Below are positions 19,984 to 31,402 of a stretch of DNA of 64,000 nucleotides, piece after piece (position 1 is the stretch's first letter; each line of letters opens with the position of its first letter). Under the pieces are notes generated by a model that did not search any database, was not told where the DNA came from, and worked only from the letters and a program-made list of their open reading frames with translations. The DNA is taken from positions 186,001 through 250,000 of the forward strand of contig JARGXX010000037.1 of assembly GCA_030374765.1 (NCBI GenBank). The letters are read 5' to 3'. The stretch comes from Agarophyton chilense (lineage: Eukaryota; Rhodophyta; Florideophyceae; Gracilariales; Gracilariaceae). The position numbers and the translations under genes are program-made.

Positions 19984-21441
19984 ATGAAATGTGCGTTCAT
20001 TTCCCTTCCACTGCGTCTTCCGTTTCGTTTCTTCAAAAGTCATGGCACTTTTTCCAAGCGCGAAACACGCCCAGGCAAAGTCACCTCCACGACAGACCCC
20101 GCAACGTCACACGCAAAACCCCCTTCACCCTCAAAGCAAATTCCGCCTCGTTTGCCAATCCTGATTGAGCGTACGAAAGATTCGGTTTATAAGCTGGATC
20201 TCAACACATTAGTTCTTCAGACCGTACAAGATAAACACTCCTCTAGTCGCAATTCTTCCCACAAACCCTCCAGTCCTATCCGCTCGCTCTTTTATGCTTT
20301 GCTACCCACTGGTTATCCAGACACGGTGCAGCCCGGTTACATGTACTGGGCAGTATGGCATATTGGTCGTCACGTCTTTAGACAGTCGTACTATGTTCTT
20401 GGCACCACCTCGCTCTTGTCAAGTCTAGGGCTCTCGACTAATACCTCTTTAGCAGTTGGTGCCACTCTCAAGTGGGTGCTCAAGGACGGCTTAGGAATGG
20501 CAACTAAACTATTTCTATCTACATCCCTGGCAAGACTGGTAGACGCCGACCCGAAACGCTTTCGTATGCTGGGTGATACAATGATGGCATGTGCCGCTCT
20601 AATAGAAGTGCTATCAGTTTTGAATCCACCATACTTTCTCGCGTTCGGGGCCATCGCGGGCCTTCTACGAGAGGCTGCCGGTGCAATGAGCGGCCCAGCC
20701 TATCGTGTTTTTCTCGATTCATTCGCTGGGAGAAACAACATTGGCGATGTGTCAAGTAGAGGGGAGGCGCAGGTTGTCATCGGCAACTTGCTTGGTCTTG
20801 CTCTAGGTGTATTCATCACGCAGAGACTGAACAGTCTGCAAGGCGGAATACGCCTGGCTGGAACTCTGGTTGCCTTCACTCCTCTCGCTGCTTTGCATCT
20901 ATTCTGTACGAGGAATGCTGTGGGTACGGTGCGACTGAAAACACTTAATTGGCAGAGAGTTCATCTGCTTCTTGATGTTTATTTGAAGCACGGGTCTGTC
21001 CCCGATGTGCAGAGCGTCAATAAGTCGGAACGATTGCTACCGATTGGAAATGCTCGAACATTACGCAATCGGATAATATGTGGTGCTAGTCTTCGAGAGT
21101 TCGAACACGTCGCGGATCAAGTTGCTCATACGCTGAAGGAAATGGAGGACAAACATGTTATTGTTGTGTACAACGGAGTTAAGGTGGGTGTGATATTGGG
21201 CGATGAGTCAAAGGTAGGGGACATAATATTTGGCCTATTGTGGGCAAGAAAACTTCTCGAAATCGCTGACGCACAAAAAGAATCGAGAACCTACCTGCCG
21301 TTTGTCCGCCAAAGTCTCACGTGGTCAAAACGAAATTGCAATCGTCTGTTAGAGAGCTTAGGGGAGCAAGGTTGGTCCACGGAAAAACTGCTGATTCCTC
21401 TTGGAGCATCCCGATATATGGTGAGCAATGCAAATGAGTGA
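19984..21441 (+). CDS. DUF647 / ROOT UVB SENSITIVE (RUS) family protein
   Basis: A 485-residue protein from ATG 19984. The N-terminal ~80 residues are basic and Ser/Pro-rich, possibly an organelle leader. The DUF647 domain spans ~110-350: LLPTGYPDTVQPGYMYW, then ATLKWVLKDGLGMATKLFLS, DPKRFRMLGDTMM, and a Gly/Ala-rich membrane-like block ending in SRGEAQVVIGNLLGLALG. These match RUS1-type landmarks (LPEGFPGSV, INWVLKDGIG, KGEAQGMVSKSVGI). The C-terminal third is less conserved. Plant RUS proteins act in UV-B/vitamin B6 signalling and auxin transport, and some are plastid-located; their biochemical function is unknown, so none is claimed here. Confidence 0.85.
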   Translation: MKCAFISLPLRLPFRFFKSHGTFSKRETRPGKVTSTTDPATSHAKPPSPSKQIPPRLPILIERTKDSVYKLDLNTLVLQTVQDKHSSSRNSSHKPSSPIRSLFYALLPTGYPDTVQPGYMYWAVWHIGRHVFRQSYYVLGTTSLLSSLGLSTNTSLAVGATLKWVLKDGLGMATKLFLSTSLARLVDADPKRFRMLGDTMMACAALIEVLSVLNPPYFLAFGAIAGLLREAAGAMSGPAYRVFLDSFAGRNNIGDVSSRGEAQVVIGNLLGLALGVFITQRLNSLQGGIRLAGTLVAFTPLAALHLFCTRNAVGTVRLKTLNWQRVHLLLDVYLKHGSVPDVQSVNKSERLLPIGNARTLRNRIICGASLREFEHVADQVAHTLKEMEDKHVIVVYNGVKVGVILGDESKVGDIIFGLLWARKLLEIADAQKESRTYLPFVRQSLTWSKRNCNRLLESLGEQGWSTEKLLIPLGASRYMVSNANE

Positions 21442-24400
21442 AGCTTTCTTTTCGGAATGCCTACTAGTCTAGAGGGAGGGGAGGGTGGATATATATATCA
21501 TAAATCCACGAATGCTGATTTATTCTGTGTGAAGATTGATGGATGAACGTATGGGCAATGAAAACCAAGAGGAGCAACGCCAACCTTCGAATAGTAGAAC
21601 TTGTACCATCAGCGATGTGACGTGCGCCAAAGTGGTTGATGAAGGAACCGTTTATCGCACGTAGCGTTCGATTTCGAGACTCCGAGTTCAAGTCTTCACA
21701 AAAGTGAACGGTTTCCTCCTTCTTCTCATAAGAAGCTTCGAGATAAGGGACGGTGACGCCTTTAAGCGAGTGTACGCCAGGCTTCCGCACAATCCATATT
21801 TCGAGCAGAGAAAGATCACCACGAGGGACCATGCTGATCACTCCGTTGCGCACATGCCAAGGTGCAACTGAATGCTAACAACGGAAGCACCGTGACACAT
21901 CCTGGCCTTTCGGGTTGGAACTTTGAACACAACACCCATAGCAAAGAAGAAGTGTAATCAATAGGAGTATCACATTTTGTTCGTCCAAGGATACCTGTGA
22001 CGCTTTTTTTACAAACGCATTGACAATTTCATTTCTGTTCTTTCTGGAAATACTTTTCTTTTGAAACAATATCGACTACAGAGAAATAAATCCCACTCCC
22101 AAAACTGGAAACCTGTTGCTCTGAATTGGATTGGCGAAGTACAGAGCAATGAGTATTTTCTTTCAGACTTTGCATGTCACTATCCTTTCGACTTCCCAAC
22201 AACAGATTCTCGCATTTGCAGCACATCTAATTGCAGGTCTTTCTGTTGAAAAGAAAGTGCCGTCTATTCTTATTGGTACAATTCCATTTTTCGGTTCTGT
22301 TGTACGAGAAAGCGATAAAAATGCCCCCGAAGACCGAAGATATTTAGCAAACGCCTCCATACCGCACGATGAAGTAGAATTGTTGTGGAGATGATCGAAA
22401 TCACTGAAAAGTCCTACACAGGAATCCCTGCGAAAGAATCTGGCCAAGATGGGGAAAGAGAAATAAGTAGGGTCTTTCTATGCTGCGCTAGAAATTATGC
22501 AGAACATCATCAACACAGTAGGAATATTTTAGATAGCGTTTACGTACAAAGCGCTGAAAGCAGGGAGCAATATGATTGCGTTTCAAGGTGTTGAAGATAT
22601 TGACTGGATTTTCGATTTCATCGATAGGACTGTGATCTGGAAAAACTTATCCAAAGAAATAATGCCGTCAGATGAAACTTGCTCAACGTCATTTCCCATC
22701 GCCATTCAAAGCAATGTCCTTAAAATTGTTTCTTCTTAACTAACATTTTGTCGTTTCTATATAGTTTTATCGAGCGATTCTTCGAGTTTTTTTCCTTTAA
22801 GAAACGCTGGACATCGTGAGGATGACGCCGCGGTGTGCCTAGTTCACCTCTTTGGAAGATAAAAGTGTTTTGCAAACAGTGAATGTCATTTTTATGTCAT
22901 GGATTTTGGTGAGGGGATTGCTATCGATTGCTTCGGCTCAGGAGATGTCCATTTAGTTTTAAACGGCGGGAAGTCTCAGCAATATATGGATTGCTTGAAA
23001 TGACTTCAATTCCATCGCCATCGGAAAACACACATACCTGGCATATTGTTGGTGATTACTTCCATGAGCAGCGTTCTGTGCTGGGGAACGAAGAGACGTG
23101 GCTTACCAGTAGGAAATGGAGAAAACTATATCAATCAGGGTCATATTCTTGAAAAACTATGATTGCCTCCTTCGTCGGAATGATTACCGAAATACTGTCG
23201 TCGGTGAGTGAAAACCTTATTTCAACAGTTATCGGAAGATTGTGTCTACCTGTAGAAAGTTTGAATAATGATTGAGTGAAGTTGAGATATAGTCAGTCAC
23301 AAACACTCCTGAAACAACAGCATCCTCACACATAGTGGCCCTTATCAACGCTCAGCAAATAATTTGATGCGACATTGCATGTCAACATCGATCCGCAGTA
23401 TTCCTCATTCTTTTGAGCACGTATGCCTCCCTTTCCCTCGAATCGAGTAATCTACTAAATAAAAGGCTATCCTTTGTTCAGCCCTGTACACAGCTATGTC
23501 TGAGAAGAGGGATCCCCGAAAACGTTCAAACACACCCATATCAGAAGATGACGGGAGCAACAAGAATTCAAGGAGGCGAGGTGGGTGAATACAATGTTGG
23601 TCCAATTGTTCACACTGCACCCACCGACAATGGACACTGTTGCTGGTTTCATGAATAAAAGCTTACCGTCGCGAATGTGTTGTTGCAGTCAAAAAGAGCA
23701 CTGAACATGTGATGCTGCCTTGTCTACATACTACGGCAAGCCGCCACAAATGTCTTGGAGGTCATCGAAGTTACAGTCAAAAAACGTTTGGAGATATTAT
23801 TTTGGGGACGCCAAGAAACGTGCTGGTCTTTTTGAGTAAGGGGAGATACCTGCAAAGTCTCTGTCTTTTCAGATAGGAATTAGAACCCAGAATCTGCAAC
23901 AAATAAGAATTGCCCCCAACGCAAATTAGCGTGACTGCTGAGCAATATCCGTGTCACCCTTAACAAGCGAGTTCATTTCTATCCAGAAAACCTCTACGCA
24001 GAAAAAAGACTGTGACTGAATCTGAGGCATTCAACAAATATCCTGCTGCGAACTTTCTTCCTCATGAGCTCTGATTGTCTACAGCTATATCAAACGAAAC
24101 CTATACAAGAGGTAGTTGACCCTTATCTCTCTTCGGAAAGAGGAAGGTCGTTCGCGGTCATCGTGTAATTGCGGCGTTGTGTATGTGTGATGGTAGTATT
24201 TCACAGCTGGATCAGTGCCTTTCCCCGTCGCGAGAATACTGCGACAGTTGAGTTGAAGAATTCGTACCTTTCTCAATTTTAGCGATTATGGCATGTTTGC
24301 ACTGGAATTGGCTTTCGTTGAAGACCCTGTTTGCTATTCATTTCGACTCGATTAGTTAGATTGAAGACAGCCACACCACGTGAAGGTATGTTGCTCGTGC

Positions 24401-25403
24401 CCTGCTGCGAATTGTATGGAGTAGTAAAAATGAGGGTGCTCAACGCTAGTTTGCGAGGGAAAAATTGGGACAGGCACTCATTTGTTCCAAGTAAGAAGCA
24501 CGACATATTTCCAAGTTGCGATGTACACATAGAAAAGCCTTTCCACGAACGACCCTTTGCTCAGGAGCAGCAATACTCTCAACTTTTTATATCCCAGAAA
24601 TCGGTTCTCCAAGAAAAGGGTCGGGACACGACTATCAGTCTCTGCGACTTCTTTTATTTGTGGTCTTTTTGCTGTTTTCTCTGGCCTCCGTGTGAATCCT
24701 AACCACCGACTCAATCGGATTCGCTATTCGTAATCGAATCAGAGTCAGGCACACTGCAGTGCACGTAGCTGAGTGAAGGTGAGTGGGGTACACCTATGCC
24801 GTTTCTATGAGGTCAAGATGAGACCCAGTGCCAAAACATTGCTGCTCAGTGGGGCGCGAGAGCTCTCGCTGTAGGGATGACTATGTTGGATACCAGGCAT
24901 TCCATTCCACCTCGACTTTCCTCTGTCGTCCGCATTCGTTAGAGCTACTGAGAAAAGCGTTTAATGCCGTTATATGGGTTCGCGAAAGAGACGATCGGAT
25001 TTTTTTTTGACGAGGCGTATGTCAAGCGTTTTGCGCGGCGCCAAGCATTTAGTTTGCGCTAACACGATGCCGTTCAATGCTTTTGTTACGAGTAGCAATC
25101 GTGACACTATCATGGGCAGGGTAGTGTTCCCCTATCAGACTGGAGAATGAGTATCTCAACTCCCTGCTGGAGTTGGAGACGTTTCAAAACAACTCAACGC
25201 AAATGCTTCTATGGCAACCTACGTAGAAGAGATACAACGCGCGAACTCAAATTCGCCCCTTTTGACGAGTTACTCCCTCGACAAGCCCACCGTAGACAAC
25301 CGCGCCCATTCGCATCGCGCTTTTCGGTCCTTCGCATCCGTATTAAGCCATTTCATGCTTTTCAGAATTGATACAACTGCTCCCTGACTGCTATCGATCA
25401 GCC
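21442..25403. other. Long gene-poor stretch
   Basis: Nearly 4 kb, by eye more AT-rich than the flanking genes. It has only short scattered frames on both strands. One candidate terminal exon (21464-21867, minus) is listed separately. I saw no transposase, reverse transcriptase, tRNA or array. It may hold UTRs, an intron-rich gene I could not assemble, or decayed repeats. Confidence 0.4.
21464..21867 (-). CDS. Possible terminal exon of an unrecognised secreted or membrane protein
   Basis: An open minus-strand frame preceded by two candidate 3' splice sites (TTGTTAG, and CATTCAG ending at 21868). It reads through APWHVRNGVISMVPRGD and GVTVPYLEASYEKK, then two N-glycosylation sequons (NRT, NGS), then a hydrophobic segment RRLALLLLVFIAHTF. 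The composition looks coding, but there is no ATG of its own and I could not find the upstream exons. It could be chance. Confidence 0.22.
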
Positions 25404-26297
25404 ATGAGTGGCCCACCACCAAATTCTAACCGTCAGAGAACCCCACAATCCCCTCTGAATTCTTCTCAGCCAATACCGCACTTGTCATCTTCACAGCATC
25501 CGCCTGCCTCGTCTTCACATCTATCTTTACACGCTACACGACTCCCTCCTCGACCTGCGCCGCACACGCCTCGCTACTATCGATCTTCAGGTGCATCGGG
25601 ACCTAGTTGCTCTGGTTCCATCGGATGGACTCCCCGCACCGCAGCTTCTCCCCATGCATTACAACGAAGCTATCGTCCTTTGCCCAGAAGCGGAAGTCCG
25701 AGATTGAAATCTGTTCCATCTATCTCCAAGCCCGTCAAACCAGCACCCATATCTGTGAGCCCATCAGCTCCAAATACACCATCATGGCTAAAAGGTACCT
25801 ATAAACCCCAACCACCGTCCGCTGCGCCGCTTTCTACAGTAGAGCAGTGGTGTGAACACCGAATCAGCGCCATCAAGGCCACTGTGGACGACACGCAGAC
25901 AGAAGGAAATGTGGATGACATACCCGAACTTCGCAAGGTAATGACAGATCTTGATTCGAAGAGCATTCCCGACGAGATTCAAGTTCTCCAAGGTCTGAGA
26001 AAAGATTATTGGAGAGCCGTAGAGAGACAGAAGAAGGCAATGTCCGAGTTGAGAAAGGCGGAACGAGAAGTAATGCGAATTGAACCCCCTGCGATGCACA
26101 TTGAGAGCAAAATAAGCAGGCTTCGAAGGTACGCAAAGTTCATCGAAAGCGGTTGGATGGATGAAGATGTATTGGATATTACCAAATCCGACAACAATGG
26201 GGACATAAAGAGCGAAGATGTTCCTGTAAAGAGCGAGGATGAATTAGTACCGGAACGTGATGTGAAGACGGAGCCAGTAGTCAAAGATGGCTCTTAA
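25404..26297 (+). CDS. Unrecognised protein: Ser/Pro-rich N-terminus, helical C-terminus, three SUMO-type motifs
   Basis: A 297-residue protein from ATG 25404; the frame before it lacks an ATG. Residues 1-~145 are Ser, Pro and Arg-rich and presumably disordered. Residues ~148-250 look helical and charged (VEQWCEHRISAIKATVDD, LRKDYWRAVERQKKAMSEL), suited to a coiled coil. The acidic tail contains IKSE, VKSE and VKTE within 25 residues, each matching the SUMO consensus psi-K-x-E. A nuclear or transcription-linked protein is therefore plausible, but no named family is recognised. No intron is evident. Confidence 0.6.
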   Translation: MSGPPPNSNRQRTPQSPLNSSQPIPHLSSSQHPPASSSHLSLHATRLPPRPAPHTPRYYRSSGASGPSCSGSIGWTPRTAASPHALQRSYRPLPRSGSPRLKSVPSISKPVKPAPISVSPSAPNTPSWLKGTYKPQPPSAAPLSTVEQWCEHRISAIKATVDDTQTEGNVDDIPELRKVMTDLDSKSIPDEIQVLQGLRKDYWRAVERQKKAMSELRKAEREVMRIEPPAMHIESKISRLRRYAKFIESGWMDEDVLDITKSDNNGDIKSEDVPVKSEDELVPERDVKTEPVVKDGS

Positions 26298-27330
26298 AAA
26301 AGTATTAGGATCCCAATGTCTAAAGGCGCCGAAGTCCTTCAGCGAAGGAATTTTCAATATTCAGCCTTTATGCTTTCTTTCTTTTGAAAGGAGATGTTTT
26401 TGTTTCAAACAAGCTGCTTATTCAATGTCACCTATCAACGAAGCCATGCGGGTTTCACCGTCTGTACTCAGTTTTGAAAGAAGTTTCTGGATCGCAACAG
26501 CGAAGTGGCACTACTGACATGAAGGTATTCATCAATTGGAGTTGATTAGATTTCTTGCGACGAAACCAAGCGTGGAAAAAGGTCGCATGGCTGAAAAGTG
26601 TTTGACAAAGCACACGAGCGTGATGGGCGGAACTGCCGTTGCGAAAGATTTTCGTGGATACGGAGCGACCATCGAAGAAAGAAACACTTCTGAAGCTTCT
26701 GAAGAGTTGACCGGATACAGTTACCATACTAGTTAGGCTCTGAGGTTGAAAGCGTTTCGGGAGTACAAGGAGAGCTATCAGTCAAGATATACTCATTCTT
26801 CCAAGGAAAACCGAAATCTAGAACGTTCAATATCTAGACTCAGAGCAGCCTAGAACAGTACTGGTTCGTCGTCAGCGATTGTTTACGATGCGATGCCGCC
26901 ATGGTCGGGCGTCATAAAACGCATTGTTCTGTGGCTGACTACGATAGTAGTCATGATCCATGGTGGAACATGTCTTATTCATTGCAACTAGTTGAGTTGG
27001 TTTGGCTGGCACTTCCGTGTTCCAACAACCTACACGGACAAGATAATGATGTTTTCGTGGAATGGAGGTGTGAAGCAAGGCTTGGATCACTTTTCCACAG
27101 ATATACGTTGAAAAATTTTCACTTTGCGGTGGACTCCCGACCCTACAAGAGAGATTGAGAGAGGGTTCGGGGGGTGGGGGGAGGGAGGGAGTGTGCGGAC
27201 CAGCCAGAAGGCCTTCATGGCTTACTAAACCCGTCATAAGCGTTCTGAGTATCTTTTCGACGGCCACTGAAATTCCTCGGGAACTTATACCCTTAACCCA
27301 TCCATTATTAGCGCTTTGAAACCGACAAAA
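26298..27330. other. Convergent intergenic region, no gene recognised
   Basis: Lies between the SUMO-motif gene and the end of the DWARF27-like gene. It contains a short G-rich run near 27166-27192 and no coding motif I can identify. Confidence 0.4.
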
Positions 27331-28262
27331 CTAGTGTCGCGCACCATTTATGTTATGACACGGATGTACTAAGTTTCGAGAGCTCATTGGGCAGCTCGCG
27401 AAGCATGGTTCGCTTGTAACTTCGTCCTCATCGTCATTGAGGGGAGCCTTCCCGAAATGGAACTTACAACTAAAGTCTTCTAATTTCGGTTCAATAGATA
27501 AATCTAGTCCCATGTTCTCTTGAAAAAAAGTTTCTGTGGCTTTTTTGCATGAGTTCACGCAGATTCCGATGCATCCTGATTCTGTTGAAGAGTGCACGAG
27601 CATGAAAATTCCTCATCCTGCACATGTTAGTCTTGTTGAAATATGGTCTTTCTTTTTTGAATGAATAAGAAACGGAACACAAAAAGCGAATGGTTGTGCG
27701 AAAATGAGTGAAACCGTAGTGGACGAACACACGAACCTTCTAAGTATCGGCAACGCTCAATCTCTACGGAAACGCCATCGTCAGCCAGTTTGGATGGTCC
27801 CATGAGCCATTGAGTGACCCCAACGGTCACCACAGCATTTATCCACGCTGCAAAATTGGGAACGGGCTTGGAAAACATCTTTGAAAACGCTGAAGGTAGC
27901 CATGACGGGAACAAGGACATTAGAACACGCTGAGAGGCATTTTGTAGTGCTACGGGATCCGTTCGATGCCGTTTCGCGAGTTGCTTCACAACACCAATCA
28001 CGCCAGCATACCCTCTCTCTGTCGAAGCCTGACCAAGCTCCGTTTCCAGCTTAGAGAGGAAAATGTTGGTAAACGTCTTATTCAACAAATTTGAATCGAT
28101 TGCGCTATAATCTGGAGAGGGTGTTTGAGGGCCTCTTGTAGAAAGAGACGCCTTGATAGGAGCTGCGACCCGAGATTGACTCCTGATGCTTATTGAGCTT
28201 GACGATTGTACGAAGGTTAGTTTTGGTAAGGGTGCAAAACAACCAAAAGCTAGAGTATACAT
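27331..28262 (-). CDS. DWARF27-like (DUF4033) beta-carotene isomerase family protein, two exons
   Basis: Exon 1 runs 28262-27737 and exon 2 27581-27331 (minus strand), giving 258 residues; the frame closes exactly across the intron. The ATG at 28262 begins a Ser-rich leader of about 45 residues, likely plastid. Exon 1 has FPSWLPSAFSKMFSK and WLMGPSKL; the junction creates CRYLEESGCIGICVNSCK, the diagnostic DWARF27 signature. Exon 2 continues with TETFFQENMGLDLSIEPKLEDFSC, matching TQDFF...P...EDMSC of plants. Plant D27 is an iron-containing plastid enzyme isomerising all-trans to 9-cis beta-carotene in strigolactone synthesis, and the Cys/His positions are kept. Substrate is uncertain because the wider family has several paralogues with other isomer preferences. 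Confidence 0.88.
27582..27736 (-). other. Intron of the DWARF27-like gene (155 bp)
   Basis: 5' splice site GAAG|GTTCGT and 3' site CTTCAACAG|AATCAGG (minus strand). A branch-like GACTAAC lies about 40 nt before the 3' end. Removal rebuilds the codon GAA and the conserved CRYLEESGC. Confidence 0.85.
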
Positions 28263-29808
28263 GTTTTAGCCCCTGAATGTCCAATCGTTGTTTTGACAGA
28301 AGTCTACCCTTCGTACAATCAATCTGTTGTGCAACTCGTCGATGAGATGCAGAACGTGCGGAGGGACTTCGGAAACTTCTTGACTAAGGTGCTACGACGT
28401 TCATGCACCTGAGATTCGAGATCAGTAGGGTTGCACATCAACAAGCCAAAAAAAAAAAAAACCTTCCCAGATCACCTTAACGTGCAACGAACACTTCGCG
28501 AATAGCCTGGCTTTGGAATCGCATCGCTTGACAGGAACGTGTTGAATCTCGACATGTATTATTGAACTAATGCACCACTCGGGCAAGTTTTGCTCTGACC
28601 GCGCAAACATGATAGGGCAGGGAATGGATTTGATGCGCTACTTGATTTGGTGTACCACTTCCCTGTCGAGCTTGTGAAAGGACAAAGAAAAGCTCCAACT
28701 TTTCAGAAGTACATCACCAATTTCATTCGTCATCCTAAAAACAAATGGACCCGCAACATTGTCGGTTATTGTAAGAGACGCACGTGAATACCTCACTACG
28801 CTTAAGGTTTGCTACAGACGCCTAACACCCTCGGCACCGTCGTTGAAAACATAGCCACAAAGATAAGGGCACCCAACAGAGAAACGTTCACGATTCTAAT
28901 CTATTGTTGGGCAACGAAAGAATGAGGCCCCGAGAGATGAGCGTGAGCAGCTCGCTGCCCATTTTAATCGTTTTTTTTATCTGTCGCTCATCTAAGCTTG
29001 CTCAATATCAATCATGCTCTCCACAGCTCATCGGGAGAGGGGTATGACACGGCAAGAATGTCTGCAAGTATAAGGCTTTGGTATCAAGAAGACCAAGACA
29101 ACTTTATCTTCAATGGATTTTCACGGAATCGGTGAGGTCGGACCCGAGAACCAGCTTACAGTAGCTACCATTCTGTGAAACGATTACAATCTCTTTGAAA
29201 AACCCTTCAAAACGTCTGTTTGAATACTTGTTCGGAAGGTTTTAGCTCATGAAGTGCTGAATGTCGCTTTCAGTATGGCAAGCACTTCAGCTTCTCTGTG
29301 CTGCTTTTGTCTCGGATCGATGTTGAGCATCAGGAACAGGCGACGAATGAGGTCGTTGTACTTCCTTCGTGCCCGAGAAACCCCCTCAAGACTTAACGCT
29401 TTTAAACGAGTCGGCCGCCACGCATTGCTAGTCGTAATTCCCGAGCCTTCACGCCAGTGCAAGCAATTTACTATCATCTTGTGAGTTTGTGTCGTGGTCA
29501 TGCTCCCAGATTGTGCCATCCGTGAAGATATTTTTTACCCTTTTTCGTCTGGAACAGTTTTAGTAACGCGTTTTGACGGAAAAGTTGCGTGAAACACGCA
29601 AATTCTACTATACGCGAGAAGTTGCCCTTGCTGCTTGTCAATCGAAGTGTGGAAGTATCCATTGACCCTCTTGTTTAGATGATATCCGGTGTTGAACACG
29701 GTGCTGTAACGTACGAAGGGTCTATATCAGAAGCATATTAGCATCGGTACGATCTAGAAAGTTATGCTTAAATCAGAGTGATGTATGTGTCCATTGTGTC
29801 CATCTGAT
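28263..29808. other. Intergenic region with one weak minus-strand frame
   Basis: Upstream of the DWARF27-like gene. An ATG-initiated minus-strand frame (about 29247-29519, 90 codons) has a charged, helix-like C-terminal half (RARRKYNDLIRRLFLMLN) but no family signature; it may be a small gene or chance. A poly-A run lies at 28448-28460. Nothing else recognised. Confidence 0.35.
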
Positions 29809-30498
29809 TCACTTGTCATGTTGCTTTCCAAAGCTTAGCCACAAAGAAGGAGTAGACAGCAATTCCCACAATCCCAAGGTATCCTTGCCCAAAAATGGGA
29901 AAAAGTCAACCACCGGATCAGAATGAGCATCGGCGCCAAAAGCCACACTGAGAAAGTGCACGCTTCGCAAGCCCACGACAAGATTAAAGCCAGGAACAAC
30001 AATCCACCAGGGAGAAAGAGGAGGCGAGGAGCCGTTTTCAGTCATCAAAACATTGATTCGTCGATAAAGATAATATTGCACAGCTACGATCCACAATATC
30101 CCTGAAGCGAAGCCTAGCTGTGAAGCGGCTCCGTTTGGGAGATAGAGTGGTGATGTTACTCCCACAATAAAAGGTAGCAGGGCGCCTATGCCCCCGGGCC
30201 CTTTGCCTGTCAATCGACGGAGTTCTTGCTCTATACAGTACTTGTACCAGCCGTACCAGAGAAAATTTGTGCTTATCGTGAACATGATGACCTGGTATAG
30301 AGGCCGTGGTCTGGGTGGACTGGATGGTCCGGCTAGGAAATCTTGCATGATGGATGCGCGCACAGCGGTTCGAACTGAACCACTTTGATGTGTTGGCTTA
30401 ACGCCAATTGATGCGGCATGTTCTCGAGACGGACAGATGGTTGTGAAAGCTTGAGACGATGAGAGTAGAGGGGCGGAAACGAAGAGAAAGGAAGACAT
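29809..30498 (-). CDS. Unrecognised membrane protein, probably plastid
   Basis: A 229-residue protein from the ATG at 30498; the frame upstream starts at GTG and is not used. The first ~50 residues are Ser/Thr/Ala-rich with few acids, typical of a plastid leader. Three or four hydrophobic segments follow: QVIMFTISTNFLWYGWYKY, IGALLPFIVGVTSPLYL, FASGILWIVAVQYYLY and WWIVVPGFNLVVGL. I recognise no named family. Candidates are the small conserved algal/plant thylakoid or envelope proteins of unknown function. It is divergent from the mitochondrial carrier gene. Confidence 0.65.
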   Translation of the reverse strand: MSSFLFVSAPLLSSSQAFTTICPSREHAASIGVKPTHQSGSVRTAVRASIMQDFLAGPSSPPRPRPLYQVIMFTISTNFLWYGWYKYCIEQELRRLTGKGPGGIGALLPFIVGVTSPLYLPNGAASQLGFASGILWIVAVQYYLYRRINVLMTENGSSPPLSPWWIVVPGFNLVVGLRSVHFLSVAFGADAHSDPVVDFFPFLGKDTLGLWELLSTPSLWLSFGKQHDK

Positions 30499-31402
30499 TT
30501 GTGGTGGTTGAAACGCACGGGCAGGTGGTGAAGGTGAAAAAACCACATGCGCTCGTCATTTGAGGTGCATGGTGAAGAGGGGAGGGAGAGAGACTTGCTC
30601 AGCTGAGATTATAGGCTCAAGATGCAAATTGCATTCTGCAAGTCGTACTGTAGATGGAATGACTGAACGGGTGAGCACAGTCGCTGCTCGCCAAAACTTT
30701 TAAATATTTGAATGTGAAGCGCTCAAGTGTTGGAAGCCGTTCTGCGTCGGAAATGCAAGTCTATGGTACAGGAGCATGCGTCCGGTGCTTACGGGGAGAG
30801 GCGAGGGATAGGATTGCTATTGCTACGTCAGTAGATGAGAAGGGCACCAAACACGCCACGCCAACTTGATCAAATTGTACGCGCGGCACATGGTGCAAAC
30901 CGTTCTTGATAGCCGGTCGGAGGCGACAAAAGCAACGACGGCCCGACGCCTTTCCACACATCCGTTCCGTCTACAAGCTCAACTACGCTCTGCACGCACC
31001 GCACCGTCGAACGTTATCTACCTTCGGTACCTCAGCACATAACGAACGTTCCATGCATGAACAAATCTCTATCAGCGCGCACAACACTTGCAACCCGACC
31101 ATTGGGCACATATGTATGCGTTGGAACAGTCCGACGAGCACCGAAATCGGGCGCGAATTAAAATAAAAGAAAAACAATAAAATACGTCCCCCTAAAACAA
31201 ATCGTACGGCTCATCATACTCGACACGTCGCCGTCGGTGTGCCGTCGCTGCTAACCGCCACGCCCCCCCAGAGATCTTGGCGGTACCCGCGTCCGTTGCC
31301 GACCATCGCAACGTCACTATCTCCGTCGCTGTTCGCGCAGCCAGTCTGCCGTGCGTGCCTTTCCTTCCTTGTGGCCGCTACTCTGCTTTGGTTTTTGTTG
31401 TC
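30499..31402. promoter_or_regulatory. Divergent upstream region
   Basis: Between the plastid-type membrane protein and the mitochondrial carrier. A long plus frame entering the carrier begins at TTG 31277 without an ATG until 31403. No other gene recognised. Confidence 0.35.
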
